A stretch of 64,000 nt of DNA from JAJRRS01 sp965230275 (GCA_965230275.1 CBDDKO010000002.1:2976001-3040000); one strand, 5' to 3'. Shown: positions 9,266 through 18,415, counted from the stretch's first letter. A program made the numbers and translations. Notes: a model not told the origin generated them from the sequence alone.

Positions 9266-10120
9266 TTAATCCAGTGCCGGCCCGAGCGGGTTCCAGGTGA
9301 GCGTGTCGTTGTTCCAGTCGCCATCGGGTTCGTCTGGATTGCGCGTGCCCTGCTTGTTGGTGGTAGCGACATCGTAATCGACTCGGTCGCCGTGACCATC
9401 GGCGTACATGTAGTGCCCGCCGTTGCTGTGCCGTGCGGCGACGCGTTTCCAGTTGGCCTTGGCGCGGTTCAGGTGGGTGATTTTATCATCGTAGAACGGG
9501 TCGTCCTCGGGCACCTCGGAGTTGATTGACCGCATCTCCAGCATGATGATCGTCTTGGAGGTTTCGGGTATCTGTGATTCACCGATACGCGGCAGCTTGG
9601 CGGGGTCGTTCCCCACGAACACGCCTTGCTTCGCCAGATCAAGGATCAGTTCATCGGTGAGCTTTGAGTTCATGACGTAGTTGAAAAAGAACGTGGGACG
9701 GTTGGGGTCGGTCGTGGGGTATCCGCCGTTGGAAAGGATCTGGCTGTCCACTTCGGCGCTGTCATCCACGAAGATCCCGCCGTCGCCCGGCATCGGGGTG
9801 GTGTTCATCTCGGCATAAGGATCAAAGCCGACATACGGGGGCAACGCGTTGGCCCACCAGTCTTCGACGGGAAAGTTCTGGCCGACGTTATCCACGCCGT
9901 CCTTGGCGATGAGCCCGTCGTTGTCTGTGGTGAAGGCCGCCGAGGCGACGCCCCATTGCCGGACCTTGGACAGGCTGACCAGGCCCTGGGCGGTGCGCCT
10001 GGCTGCACCCAGCGCGGGCAGGAGGATGCCGACCAGCAATGCGATGATGGAGATGACCACCAGCAGTTCGATGAGTGTGAAGCCGCGGGCTTTGGCGCGT
10101 GGTTGATTGCGTACGTCCAT
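9266..10120 (-). CDS. prepilin-type N-terminal cleavage/methylation and H-X9-DG protein
   Basis: A 284-residue type II pseudopilin-like protein. Residues 13-35 give the prepilin peptidase site and hydrophobic helix (GFTLIELLVVISIIALLVG, with the conserved Glu at +5). The globular part ends with the H-X9-DG signature HSNGGHYMYADG, which marks a very large family in Planctomycetes often present in dozens of copies per genome. It is thought to assemble into, or be secreted through, a type II/IV pilus-like machine; its specific role is unknown. A strong AAGTCAAGGCAG region lies upstream. It adjoins two surface proteins on the same strand. Confidence 0.9.
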   Translation of the reverse strand: MDVRNQPRAKARGFTLIELLVVISIIALLVGILLPALGAARRTAQGLVSLSKVRQWGVASAAFTTDNDGLIAKDGVDNVGQNFPVEDWWANALPPYVGFDPYAEMNTTPMPGDGGIFVDDSAEVDSQILSNGGYPTTDPNRPTFFFNYVMNSKLTDELILDLAKQGVFVGNDPAKLPRIGESQIPETSKTIIMLEMRSINSEVPEDDPFYDDKITHLNRAKANWKRVAARHSNGGHYMYADGHGDRVDYDVATTNKQGTRNPDEPDGDWNNDTLTWNPLGPALD

Positions 10121-10159
10121 GTGTCTGCCTTGACTTGGGGTCGAAAGTTCAAATAGAGA

Positions 10160-10194
10160 AGACGGCGGGGCTTACTAATAAAGCTCCGCCGTCT
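10160..10194 (-). terminator. hairpin between the surface-protein genes
   Basis: A 13-14 bp stem, GACGGCGGGGCTT at 10161-10173 against AAGCTCCGCCGTC at 10181-10193, with a 7-base loop. On the minus strand it follows the PEP-CTERM gene by 34 bases and is followed by a moderately T-rich run (TTCTCTATTTG). It is probably a terminator or partial attenuator between the two genes. One internal pair is a G-U wobble on the plus strand and a mismatch on the minus strand, so direction is uncertain. Confidence 0.5.
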
Positions 10195-10227
10195 CCCCTA
10201 CGCTGTATGTAAAACCGCGGGGAATGC

Positions 10228-10920
10228 TCACCCACGGCGGCTAAGTAGCGCGAGGCCACCGAGGCCTGCGAGGATCATCGAGGCCGGTTCGGGCACGGCC
10301 GTGCCGGGGGAGGCGTAGGCCGGTGCGCCGTTAGCGCCATCATTGGACGACGAGGCGAAGATGCCGTTCACGCCGTTGTTGGCAACGCCGCCGATGAAAC
10401 CACCGGGGGTGTAGTTGGCCGAGTCCCATTCCTCGCCACCGACCCAGACACCGGCGTGCGAATCGGGGATCAGGTCCGACGGGTCGGTCGAATCGCCGTC
10501 GCCGTAGAAGCCCTGGAGGATGATGTTGTCGGCGGCGTCGAACAGGGTCGCACCGTCGCCCTTGCCCAGGCCGGAGCCGTCATGGACGCCGATCTGCACG
10601 CCGGGGAGGCCGCCCCAGAAAGCACGGAAGGCGGCATCGGCGCCGGCGGTGATGTCGTTCAGGATGATCACGGATTCGCCCGGGGCGATCGAGGTGATGC
10701 CGGTGATGGCCACGGCATCGAGGATGTCAGCCGACTCATCGTCGTACTGCCAGCCGGTGACGTTAGCGGCGGTGTCGCCGAAGTTGGTCACTTCGAACCA
10801 ATCTTCGGTTTGGTCGGATTTGGTCACGAACTCGGTGACGACGAGGTCGGCGGCGGCGAACGCGTTGCCGGCGAACGCACCGGCGGCCACGGCAGACACG
10901 ATCAGGCTCTTGATCTTCAT
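10228..10920 (-). CDS. PEP-CTERM sorting domain protein with lamin-tail domain
   Basis: A 230-residue exported protein. The signal peptide (MKIKSLIVSAVAAGAFAGNA) is followed by a lamin-tail-like fold (LVVTEFVTKSDQTEDWFEVT, NVTGWQYDDES, APGESVIIL) and a C-terminal PEP-CTERM signal (VPEPASMILAGLGGLALLSR plus a short basic end). PEP-CTERM proteins are recognised by an exosortase and handed to the envelope or exopolysaccharide matrix. The start at MKIKSL is chosen because it begins a clean signal peptide with GGGAG upstream. It resembles the next gene upstream on the strand and may be an old duplicate. Confidence 0.88.
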   Translation of the reverse strand: MKIKSLIVSAVAAGAFAGNAFAAADLVVTEFVTKSDQTEDWFEVTNFGDTAANVTGWQYDDESADILDAVAITGITSIAPGESVIILNDITAGADAAFRAFWGGLPGVQIGVHDGSGLGKGDGATLFDAADNIILQGFYGDGDSTDPSDLIPDSHAGVWVGGEEWDSANYTPGGFIGGVANNGVNGIFASSSNDGANGAPAYASPGTAVPEPASMILAGLGGLALLSRRG

Positions 10921-11001
10921 AACATTTTCTCCCAGGTAAGATTCATCAGTAAGACGATCCGACACGACTCGTAAGCCGGATCATTGAATGAGCAGGTCGG
11001 T

Positions 11002-12060
11002 TCACGCCCGGCGACGCAGGACGGCCAGGCCGCCGAGGCCCAGCAGCGCGAGGCTGGCGGGTTCGGGGATGGCATTCGCGGCCGGGGGGGTCCCGGTGTT
11101 CCAGTTGTTCAGGACGATGTCCAGGTCCGCCAGGCCGACGAAGTTGTCGCCGGTCGGGTCCGCGTCGGGGTTCGCCGGGGGGACGTTCAGGTTCCAGTTG
11201 TTGAGGATGATGTCGAGGTCCGCCAGGCCGACGAAGCCGTCGCCGTCGAGGTCGCCGGGGAGGCCGGGAACGTACCAGGAACGGAGGGCGGAGAAGTCCT
11301 GAAGGAAGGCCTGATCGTCCCAGTCATTGGGAGCGCCGAATGTGCTGTTGTCGGCGTCGTCGTAATTGCCGGGGGTCGCGGCGGTGGAGGGATCGAGCTC
11401 GAGCCGGCCGATCTCCCGGCTGTTGATGCCGCCGCCTGTCCAGCTGAGCAGGCCTTCGCCGATCGGGCCCTGAACGGTGCCGCCCAGGTCGTCCTTGAGG
11501 GTGACTTCCCAGTTATCGTTATCGACCTTGAACGAGCCGGTGGTGAACAGGCTGGCGTCGCTGAGCCAGGCGTTGATCCACCAGTCATCGGTTGCGGGAT
11601 CGAAACTGAAGTCGGTATCGACGTTAAACGGCGTGCCGATGGCATCGGCGATCTCGTTGTAGTCGTTGTCCTGGATGTTGGCGACCTCGGGGACCAGATC
11701 ATCTGTGGTTTCGATGATCGTGATGATCGTGCCGGCTCGCAGGTCGGACCAGCGGGCATCGTTTGAGAGGGTCACCACGCCGGAGTCGGGATCAGAGTTT
11801 GACCATTGGATCGACCAACCACGGATATCCAGGTGATCAGAAGCGACGACCAGCTCGATCCAGTTCCCGCCGTTGCCCTGGATGCGGCCGAAGTGGGTGT
11901 CTTCACCTTCCCAAGGCTTAAGCGTGTCGAAGTCGAGGAACTTGCTTTCGCCGACGGCGTTGTATTCGTTAACGATCAACTCGCCAGCGGCAAACGCCTG
12001 TGTCGACGTGAGCAGAGCGGCGGCCAGACCAGCGGTAGATCCAATATCACGAAGTTTCAT
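11002..12060 (-). CDS. PEP-CTERM protein with lamin-tail and dockerin-like repeats
   Basis: A 352-residue exported protein with a perfect AAAGGAG ribosome site. Order of parts: signal peptide (to about residue 25), lamin-tail-like domain (LIVNEYNAVGE, GNWIELVVASDHLDIRGWSI), two dockerin-like calcium loops (GDLDGDGFVGLADLDIILNN and DPTGDNFVGLADLDIVLNNW, about residues 272-325), then a PEP-CTERM signal (IPEPASLALLGLGGLAVLRR). Both loops carry ADLDI and are typical of planctomycete surface proteins; they bind calcium and may dock partners. It probably forms a surface unit with its neighbours. Confidence 0.88.
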   Translation of the reverse strand: MKLRDIGSTAGLAAALLTSTQAFAAGELIVNEYNAVGESKFLDFDTLKPWEGEDTHFGRIQGNGGNWIELVVASDHLDIRGWSIQWSNSDPDSGVVTLSNDARWSDLRAGTIITIIETTDDLVPEVANIQDNDYNEIADAIGTPFNVDTDFSFDPATDDWWINAWLSDASLFTTGSFKVDNDNWEVTLKDDLGGTVQGPIGEGLLSWTGGGINSREIGRLELDPSTAATPGNYDDADNSTFGAPNDWDDQAFLQDFSALRSWYVPGLPGDLDGDGFVGLADLDIILNNWNLNVPPANPDADPTGDNFVGLADLDIVLNNWNTGTPPAANAIPEPASLALLGLGGLAVLRRRA

Positions 12061-12473
12061 CCTGTCTCCTTTCGTGAGTGGTGCTGGCCATACGTATGGC
12101 TCGCATTCACCCCCTTATTTGATGCAGAGGCATTCTTATGAATCAGGATGAGTGATTGGTGATAGAAAAATGAGCAATAGGTTAGAACTATGTGTTGATT
12201 ATGTTAACAACAAACATGCGCTCATAAAAACGTGAGTATATGATTCTTGACGGATTACGGGGGTGGGGTTAATTTGTTAGCGTATGGCCACCGCTCTCTG
12301 AACAGCCCGAGCCGCGCCCGCGTTTTTCTAAACGTGGGCTGTCCTGCGCCGACGTCTCCGAGGCGACCGTGCGGCTGGGCTGATATCCCCGACAACCGGA
12401 TGACTTAGCTCGACGTTGTCACGTCGGTCAATGTGTCGCTACTTAGTCGTGCGGCCTGGCCGACCGGGTATGA
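12061..12473. other. 413-bp gap with promoter-like site and hairpin
   Basis: The first half (12130-12250) is much more AT-rich than the surroundings and probably holds the promoter of the PEP-CTERM gene on the minus strand. The second half contains a 10-bp stem with a 4-base loop: GCCCGCGTTT at 12316-12325 and AAACGTGGGC at 12330-12339, with one G-U pair and no T-run. No protein-coding signal is convincing here. A leader or small RNA is possible. Confidence 0.4.
12247..12275 (+). promoter_or_regulatory. candidate sigma-70-type promoter
   Basis: TTGACG at 12247-12252 and TAATTT at 12270-12275 are separated by 17 bases. A transcript starting near 12282 would give the RNHCP gene a leader of about 190 bases that includes the hairpin at 12316-12339. 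Confidence 0.35.
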
Positions 12474-12848
12474 ATGCATATGTCAAGAAGAAGTAAGCAG
12501 CACTCGGAAGGCTTCCGTTGCATCCGCTGTGGTATGCAAGCCAGGTCCGGCTCGTTCGGCACCCGCCACCGCAACCACTGTCCCTATTGCCTGTGGTCGC
12601 GGCACGTGGACGTGTCTCCGGGCGACCGCGCCTGCAACTGCCGTGCAGCAATGGAACCGATCGGCATCGACGTCCGCGAGGACGGCGAGTGGGCCATCAT
12701 CCATCGGTGTACCGGCTGTGGCGTCATACGCACCAACCGCATCGCCGGGGACGACCAGGAACTCGCGCTCCTGCAGCTTGCGCTGCGCCCGCTGGCGAAC
12801 CCACCGTTCCCTTTGGATGGGTTGCCCGTGCCGGGGGGGTATAGATAG
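12474..12848 (+). CDS. RNHCP domain-containing protein
   Basis: A 124-residue small zinc-ribbon-like protein of the RNHCP family. The diagnostic core is visible at about residues 33-66: RNHCPYCLWSRHVD, then PGDRACNCRAAMEPIGI. Two CxxC pairs (CIRCG near residue 16 and CPYC near 36) and a third CTGCG near 82 are the likely zinc ligands. The family is widespread but uncharacterised; nucleic-acid binding is a common guess from the zinc ribbons. The start may be the ATG at 12474 or 12480. A remnant of the intergenic repeat begins right at its stop codon. Confidence 0.8.
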   Translation: MHMSRRSKQHSEGFRCIRCGMQARSGSFGTRHRNHCPYCLWSRHVDVSPGDRACNCRAAMEPIGIDVREDGEWAIIHRCTGCGVIRTNRIAGDDQELALLQLALRPLANPPFPLDGLPVPGGYR

Positions 12849-12885
12849 AAACAGGGATGAACACAGATGTACACGGATAACAATA
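12848..12885. repeat. solitary half copy of the intergenic repeat
   Basis: This stretch carries ACAGGGATGAACACAGATG and TACACGGATAA, the same word set as the arms at 1535 and 26823, without a visible complementary arm. The rest of the gap to 13068 has no convincing gene or structure. Confidence 0.5.
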
Positions 12886-13068
12886 ACGCTAGGCCTGCCA
12901 CGCCTCGAACAGCATATCGAACGACAGGAAACGTTTGGAGAGCCAACCCTTGCCTCTTTGCAGATTATCTTTCGTGACAGGCGGGTTGAACACCAGCCTC
13001 GGTGGGTCAAGGTACAGGATACTTCGGGGCTTGGTATTTTTGGCCCACTTCCAGTGACTTCTAAGCGG

Positions 13069-13887
13069 CTAATAAATATCGTCGTGGTATTTGTTCCACC
13101 ACGCCTTGCCCATCACCGATTGCGTCGTCTTCCTGAAGTCGTCCCATGACTGGATCACCTCGATCTCTTTGATGCGTGCGACATAGCTTATGCCGGATTT
13201 GATGCCCGGTATGATTCCCGCGATCTTCTGGCCGAAGTGCGGCGCAAAGTACATGGCTTCGGGCAGCCGGCTGTTTTTCTCATACCAACAGCCGTAAACC
13301 TGACCGTGTAAAAACATACGAACCGTCATGTCGTCATTCAGTTCGCGCGCATAGACTTCAATCGGATCATTTCGTGAGACCATGTGATGCTCCTGTAGAT
13401 AGCGCAGAAGATCTTCTGCCACGAATCGTTGTTGGTACCTGTTGGTAGACGAAAGCTGCTCCAACACCGGGGCAAGTTCTTCCCAGTGCAGATACCGGAT
13501 CGTCCTCGGGGCCGAACATTGTTTGTACCCACGAGATTGAGACAAGCAAACTCGCCAGTCTGCGTCATAGCGCTGGGCCTGCCCGGCCGGATCGACGGCG
13601 GTTACCTTCGCCTCGACAATACCCACTCCCCGATCGGTTTCGAGTCGGATATCTGACCGCCCCTCGGCCTCGGCATGCTCAACCGATACAGAACGGCACT
13701 GCCCGGGGAATCCGAATACCTCAAGGAAAGCACCCGGATTGAGCGCAATAAGGTAGCCCAACGTTGCGGTTAGTCGGGTTTCACGCAGTCCCCGGCCTTG
13801 CGCCGACGCCAAGCTGCGGATCACTCGCCCGCCGCGGTACAGCGGCACCGATTCCACACCTGAAGTGTTGCGACCGGCCATGTACAT
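13069..13887 (-). CDS. PD-(D/E)XK nuclease-like hypothetical protein
   Basis: A protein of about 272 residues with no membrane segment. The region SDIRLETDRGVGIVEAKV has the spacing of a PD-(D/E)XK nuclease core (Asp, then Glu-X-Lys on the next strand). It is preceded by a helix and strand and followed by a helix containing QAQRYDADW, which fits the usual Gln/Tyr position in that fold. The second half (AMYFAPHFGQKIAGIIPGIK and onward) resembles a separate domain I do not recognise. It could be a solitary defence or repair nuclease. The start is uncertain (ATG at 13887 or 13881; a TTG lies further upstream) and no ribosome site is clear. Confidence 0.6.
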   Translation of the reverse strand: MYMAGRNTSGVESVPLYRGGRVIRSLASAQGRGLRETRLTATLGYLIALNPGAFLEVFGFPGQCRSVSVEHAEAEGRSDIRLETDRGVGIVEAKVTAVDPAGQAQRYDADWRVCLSQSRGYKQCSAPRTIRYLHWEELAPVLEQLSSTNRYQQRFVAEDLLRYLQEHHMVSRNDPIEVYARELNDDMTVRMFLHGQVYGCWYEKNSRLPEAMYFAPHFGQKIAGIIPGIKSGISYVARIKEIEVIQSWDDFRKTTQSVMGKAWWNKYHDDIY

Positions 13888-13934
13888 ATAGTAAAGCAAA
13901 TGTCAGGCACAGGTGAGAACGGGTAGGCGCAGAG

Positions 13935-13966
13935 AAAAACCCCAAGACTATTGTCATGGGGTTTTG
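13935..13966 (-). terminator. intrinsic terminator of argG
   Basis: AAAACCCC at 13936-13943 pairs with GGGGTTTT at 13958-13965; a further partly matched inner stem shortens the loop. On the minus strand it lies 35 bases after the argG stop and ends in GGGGTTTTTC, a classic factor-independent terminator. Flanking words (GCGCAGAGA and TCTCTGTGGTTAGAG) resemble the intergenic repeat family. Confidence 0.75.
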
Positions 13967-14000
13967 TAATCGTTCTCTATAGTCTCTGTGGTTAGAGTTC

Positions 14001-15239
14001 TTAAATCTTCGGCTTGTGCTTCAGGCCGCGGACCTGCATGGGTAGGCCGAACAGGTCGATGAAGCCACGGGCGGCGGTAACGTCGTAGCCGTCCATCGCG
14101 AAGCTGGCGAGGTCCAGGTCGTAGAGGCTCTTGGGGCTCTCGGCGGCGACGGCGGTGGCCCGGCCCTTGTTGAGCTTGACCGTAACCGTGCCGGTAACCA
14201 CTTTGTTCGACTCATCGACGAAGGCCTGCATCGCCTCGCGCAGCGGGTGGAACCACTGGCCGTTGTAAGTCAGCTCGGCGTAGCGCAGGGCGACCTGCTG
14301 CTTGTAGTGGTAGAGGTCGCGCTCGAGGCAGAGCTGTTCCAAGGCCTTGTGCGCTTCGTAGAGGATGGTGCCGCCCGGGGTCTCGTAGACGCCGCGCGAC
14401 TTCATGCCGACAAGGCGGTTCTCGACCAGGACGGTGGTGCCGACGGCGTGCTGGCCGCCGATGTTGTTCAGCCGGTGGATCAGGTCGTGCCCGGCGAGCT
14501 TCTTGCCGTCGACGGCGACGGGGATGCCCTGCTTGAACTCGATCTTGACGTACTGCGGCTTGGCCGGGGCCTTGCTGACCGGCAGGGTCATAACCAGGCA
14601 GGCGTCCAGCGGCTCGTTGGCCGGGTCTTCGATCTCGGCGCCCTCGTGGGAGATGTGCCAGAGGTTGCGGTCGCGGGAGTAGATCTTCTTCTTGGACTGA
14701 TCGACGGGGACCTTGTGGGCCTTGGCGTAATCGATCGCGGCCTCGCGGTCGGTCAGCTCGAAGCTCGGGTCTTTCCAAGGGCTGATGATCTTGAGCTTGG
14801 GGTTCAGGGCCCGGTAGGTCAGCTCGAAGCGGACCTGGTCGTTGCCCTTGCCGGTCGCGCCGTGGCCGACGGCGTCGGCTTTGGTCTGCTTGGCGACGAG
14901 GACCTGATGCTTGGCGATCAACGGCCGGGCGATGCTGGTCCCCAGCAGGTAGTCGCTTTCATAAACCGCGTGGGCCTTGAGCATGGGGAAGCAGTACTGC
15001 TCGGCAAACTCCTTGCGCAGGTCCTTGACGACGACCTCGTCGGCCCCGGAGGCGTAAGCCTTCTTCTCGATGCCTTTCAGCTCATCGCCCTGCCCCAGTT
15101 CCGCTGCGAAGGCCACGAGCTTCACGCCGGGGTAGCGTTCCTTGAGCCAGGGGAGGATGACGGAGGTATCCAGTCCGCCGGAGTAGGCGAGGACGATCTT
15201 TTTGGGGTCTGTGTTTGACTTCCGGGGGGACTTTGCCAT
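14001..15239 (-). CDS. argG: argininosuccinate synthase
   Basis: A 412-residue cytoplasmic enzyme that joins citrulline and aspartate using ATP, the penultimate step of arginine synthesis. The P-loop-like pyrophosphatase motif AYSGGLDTS is at about residues 17-25. Other family segments are HGATGKGNDQVRFE, the YSRDRNLWHISHEG motif and GGQHAVGTTVLVENR. Length is normal for the family. The start at MAKSPRKS has AAGGACC about 10 bases upstream; the upstream open extension is intergenic. It stands alone, without other arginine genes nearby. Confidence 0.97.
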   Translation of the reverse strand: MAKSPRKSNTDPKKIVLAYSGGLDTSVILPWLKERYPGVKLVAFAAELGQGDELKGIEKKAYASGADEVVVKDLRKEFAEQYCFPMLKAHAVYESDYLLGTSIARPLIAKHQVLVAKQTKADAVGHGATGKGNDQVRFELTYRALNPKLKIISPWKDPSFELTDREAAIDYAKAHKVPVDQSKKKIYSRDRNLWHISHEGAEIEDPANEPLDACLVMTLPVSKAPAKPQYVKIEFKQGIPVAVDGKKLAGHDLIHRLNNIGGQHAVGTTVLVENRLVGMKSRGVYETPGGTILYEAHKALEQLCLERDLYHYKQQVALRYAELTYNGQWFHPLREAMQAFVDESNKVVTGTVTVKLNKGRATAVAAESPKSLYDLDLASFAMDGYDVTAARGFIDLFGLPMQVRGLKHKPKI

Positions 15240-15508
15240 GTCTGCGGTCCTTACACAAATGGGGTGCGAACCGGGCATGATAGCAAAGTGAGCGGGTGCT
15301 AGGAATTGGCTGGTCGGCCCCATTAAATCAGCACACCTTGTAGAGGTAGAGAGATTAAGGCTGGGAATCACCAGATTCGTGGCATCATTCACTTGTGACG
15401 GCGATACCAGCGCGTTAGCATAAAAACACGATTACTGGCGGGCCGGCAGGCCACAGCATGTAATCCGTAACATGCAACTGGCCCACCGCGGGGCCCGGGG
15501 AACTGATC

Positions 15509-18415
15509 ATGGCGACGCGCTCTTCTGACGATCCGATCCGAGGCGGTGCTATCACCCTGCCGGGCAAGGCGAAGTTAATGAGCCCCGGGCATGTGAATCC
15601 GCCATACACGGTTCTGGAACCACTGGAGCCGAGGCTGCTGCTGTCGGCATCGACACCTTTCGAGTTGGCCACGCTCCCGGCGGAGCATGGCGGGGACGGC
15701 TCTAAGGGGTTCGTGGTCACCGATCCGCATGATCAGATTGAAACGATCAGCGGCGCTGGCGACTTCAACGGCGACGGGTACGATGACCTGATCGTGGGTA
15801 TGCCGTATTACTCTGAGTTGGGCAAAGTCAGTGTGATCTACGGCGGTCCCGACGGATTCGGGGGGACGATCAATCAGGCCGAGATGAATTGGCGCGACGG
15901 GTTCACGCTGTATGGCTATTACAATGCCTTCCTGGGTTCGTCTGTCAGTAGTGCCGGTGATATCAACGGCGACGGGTTCGACGACGTGATTATTGGTGCC
16001 AAGGGTGGCCACTGGTGGAGTACTGTTTTCGATGAAGAGTGGGGGAATAACGGCACCGCCTACGTGATCTTCGGCAAGGCCGGGGGGCTTGGCAAGAACT
16101 CTGATATCCCGGGGTGGTACGGCCTGAGAAACCTGAATGGCGAGAATGGTTTTACTCTCGATCACACCGATCATCACAGCTATGTTTATGATGTCAGCGG
16201 TGCGGGTGATATTAATGGTGATGGGCTGGATGACCTCGTCGTGGCTACCAACGCCGACAGCTATGTCGTGTTTGGCAAGAAGGCCGGCTTTCAGGAGCGC
16301 GTGAAGTTCGATGACCTGGATGGCACGAACGGGTTCGCCATCAAGGCGACCCTGAGCAGGTATAACATAAACTCAGTGAGCGTCATCGGGGACCTGAACG
16401 GTGACGGGTACGACGATATTGTGCTCGGTTCGAGCTACGGCAATGAACGCTACTTGGTTTTCGGCAGGCGATCGGGGTATGCCAACGGTATCGACCTCTC
16501 GACGCTGAACGGCAAGAACGGGTTTATCCTCATCGGGACGGAAGATGGTGGTAGGGTCAGCCATGCGGGGGATGTCAATAGCGATGGCTTCGATGATCTG
16601 CTCATCGGGACTCAACACATACATGAAGGGGACGGAAAGTACACGAATACCAATTACGTCGTGTTTGGGAAGCGCCGAGGCTTTGAACCGGTTTTTGACA
16701 TGGACAGCCTGGACGGGACGAATGGCTTTGTCGTGCAGGGGCTTACGTCAGATGATCGATGGCACCTGGCGGTCAGCGGCGCGGGCGATGTCAACGGCGA
16801 TGGCTTTGACGACCTGCTGCTTGGGGCATCAAAGGCCGAGTTTCATGGTAATGTCGATGCGGGTGGAGCGTATCTGCTATTCGGCCGAGCGAGTGGGTAT
16901 GCCGCCAACCTTGAATACTCGGACATCGAAGGCGCCAACGGCTTTGCTATCCACGGGCCGGAACCGTATGCCAGGGTGGGGATTTCGGTGGCCGGCGTCG
17001 GTGATGTGAACGGCGATGGTTTTGACGACATCGGCATCGGCTCCGACGGGGCATCCTCGCGCGCCCCGCATGAAGCCTACGTTATCTTCGGCGGCCGATT
17101 TATCGACGACGGGCTGGACGCCGGCACGGACGAGCCGGATTTACTAGTCGGCACAGAGGGCGGCGATGTGCTGATGGGCTACCAGGGCGACGACGTGCTG
17201 ATCGGCCATGGCGGCGCAGATGCGCTGCGCGGTGGTGTTGGTGATGACGTGATCGCCATCTCTGACCTGGCGTTCTTATCGGTGGACGGGGGCCGGGGCC
17301 ATGACACCCTGAGGTTGGACGGATCGGAGCTGTACCTACCATTGGATGGATCGGTAGCTGAGCGCATACGCAACATCGAAGTAATCGACCTCACCGGCTC
17401 CGGCAGCAACAGCCTGATCCTAGACAGAGTCAGTGTATACGACACTGTCACCGATCCCCGCGACACACTGATCATAAAAGGTGACAACGACGATACGATC
17501 TACATGGGATCGGACTGGGCGCGGACTAGCAGAAGTGAAGTGATCGATTCCGAAGTTTTTCGTATATTCAACCTGGGCTATGTTGTATTGAAGGTCGCAG
17601 ATTCAATTCAGCTTCTAAACGCCCCCCCCGCCGCGACGCCGGGTGACCTGACCGGCGACGGGATGGCGGACATCCTCTGGCGAAGTACCCGGGACGGGCA
17701 CAACACCCTCTGGCAGATGAACACGACGACGCTCGGCCTGGAATCACGGATCAAGCAGCTTAACAACACCGACTGGAAACTCGTCGGGACCGGGGACTTC
17801 ACAGGCGACGGGCAGAACGACATCCTCTGGCGAAACACAAGCGACGGTCGAAACCGGGTGTGGGAAATGGATGGGGCCGATTTTGTTCAGCGGATCGATC
17901 TTAAAACCCTCGTCAGCCAGAAGTGGCAGGTTGTGGGTGTCGGCGACATGACCGGGGACGGCTGGAACGAGATCGTCTGGCGTAACACACACAACGGGCG
18001 CAACGTCGCGTGGCAGATGTTCGGGCCACAGTTTGTCGATCAGATCGAACTCAAACGACTGGCAAGCCGCAACTGGCAGGCCGCCGGCGTGGGTGACCTC
18101 ACCGGGGACGGGAAGAACGACATACTCTGGCACAACCGCTCAGACGGGCGTAACACTGTCTGGAAGATGAGTGGCACAGACTTCGTCAAGAGCAAGCGGA
18201 TCAAGAAGCTGCGCGACACGAACTGGCAGATCGCCGGGATCGCCGATTACACCGGCGACGGGGCGGCGGACCTGCTCTGGCGTCATACCCAGCGCGGCGC
18301 TAACGCCGTGTGGTCGATGCAGGGGACGACATTCCAGTTCGGTGTCCCTTTACCCTCGCTCGACGATCCGCTACTACAACCAGCCAGCCCGCTCTTAGGC
18401 CTCTGGGAGTACTAG
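15509..18415 (+). CDS. LEPR-XLL surface protein with FG-GAP propeller, RTX-like and VCBS-type repeats
   Basis: A 968-residue protein with a planctomycete LEPR-XLL motif (LEPRLLLSA, residues 39-47), thought to mark exported or surface proteins. Seven FG-GAP/integrin-alpha-type repeats follow (for example GAGDINGDGFDD-like calcium loops, about residues 75-520), enough for one seven-bladed propeller. Next comes a short RTX-like calcium stretch (GGDVLMGYQGDDVLIGHGG, about 549-570), then five repeats of about 48 residues with the pattern GDxTGDGxxDILWRNTxxGxNxVW (about 708-955). It is probably a secreted adhesin or matrix protein. It has no classical signal peptide and no C-terminal sorting motif. 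Confidence 0.85.
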   Translation: MATRSSDDPIRGGAITLPGKAKLMSPGHVNPPYTVLEPLEPRLLLSASTPFELATLPAEHGGDGSKGFVVTDPHDQIETISGAGDFNGDGYDDLIVGMPYYSELGKVSVIYGGPDGFGGTINQAEMNWRDGFTLYGYYNAFLGSSVSSAGDINGDGFDDVIIGAKGGHWWSTVFDEEWGNNGTAYVIFGKAGGLGKNSDIPGWYGLRNLNGENGFTLDHTDHHSYVYDVSGAGDINGDGLDDLVVATNADSYVVFGKKAGFQERVKFDDLDGTNGFAIKATLSRYNINSVSVIGDLNGDGYDDIVLGSSYGNERYLVFGRRSGYANGIDLSTLNGKNGFILIGTEDGGRVSHAGDVNSDGFDDLLIGTQHIHEGDGKYTNTNYVVFGKRRGFEPVFDMDSLDGTNGFVVQGLTSDDRWHLAVSGAGDVNGDGFDDLLLGASKAEFHGNVDAGGAYLLFGRASGYAANLEYSDIEGANGFAIHGPEPYARVGISVAGVGDVNGDGFDDIGIGSDGASSRAPHEAYVIFGGRFIDDGLDAGTDEPDLLVGTEGGDVLMGYQGDDVLIGHGGADALRGGVGDDVIAISDLAFLSVDGGRGHDTLRLDGSELYLPLDGSVAERIRNIEVIDLTGSGSNSLILDRVSVYDTVTDPRDTLIIKGDNDDTIYMGSDWARTSRSEVIDSEVFRIFNLGYVVLKVADSIQLLNAPPAATPGDLTGDGMADILWRSTRDGHNTLWQMNTTTLGLESRIKQLNNTDWKLVGTGDFTGDGQNDILWRNTSDGRNRVWEMDGADFVQRIDLKTLVSQKWQVVGVGDMTGDGWNEIVWRNTHNGRNVAWQMFGPQFVDQIELKRLASRNWQAAGVGDLTGDGKNDILWHNRSDGRNTVWKMSGTDFVKSKRIKKLRDTNWQIAGIADYTGDGAADLLWRHTQRGANAVWSMQGTTFQFGVPLPSLDDPLLQPASPLLGLWEY

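Noticed and set aside
14247..15218. Long open frame opposite argG (323 codons)
   Set aside because: It is the antisense shadow of a well-supported GC-rich gene; its translation is compositionally biased and matches no family.
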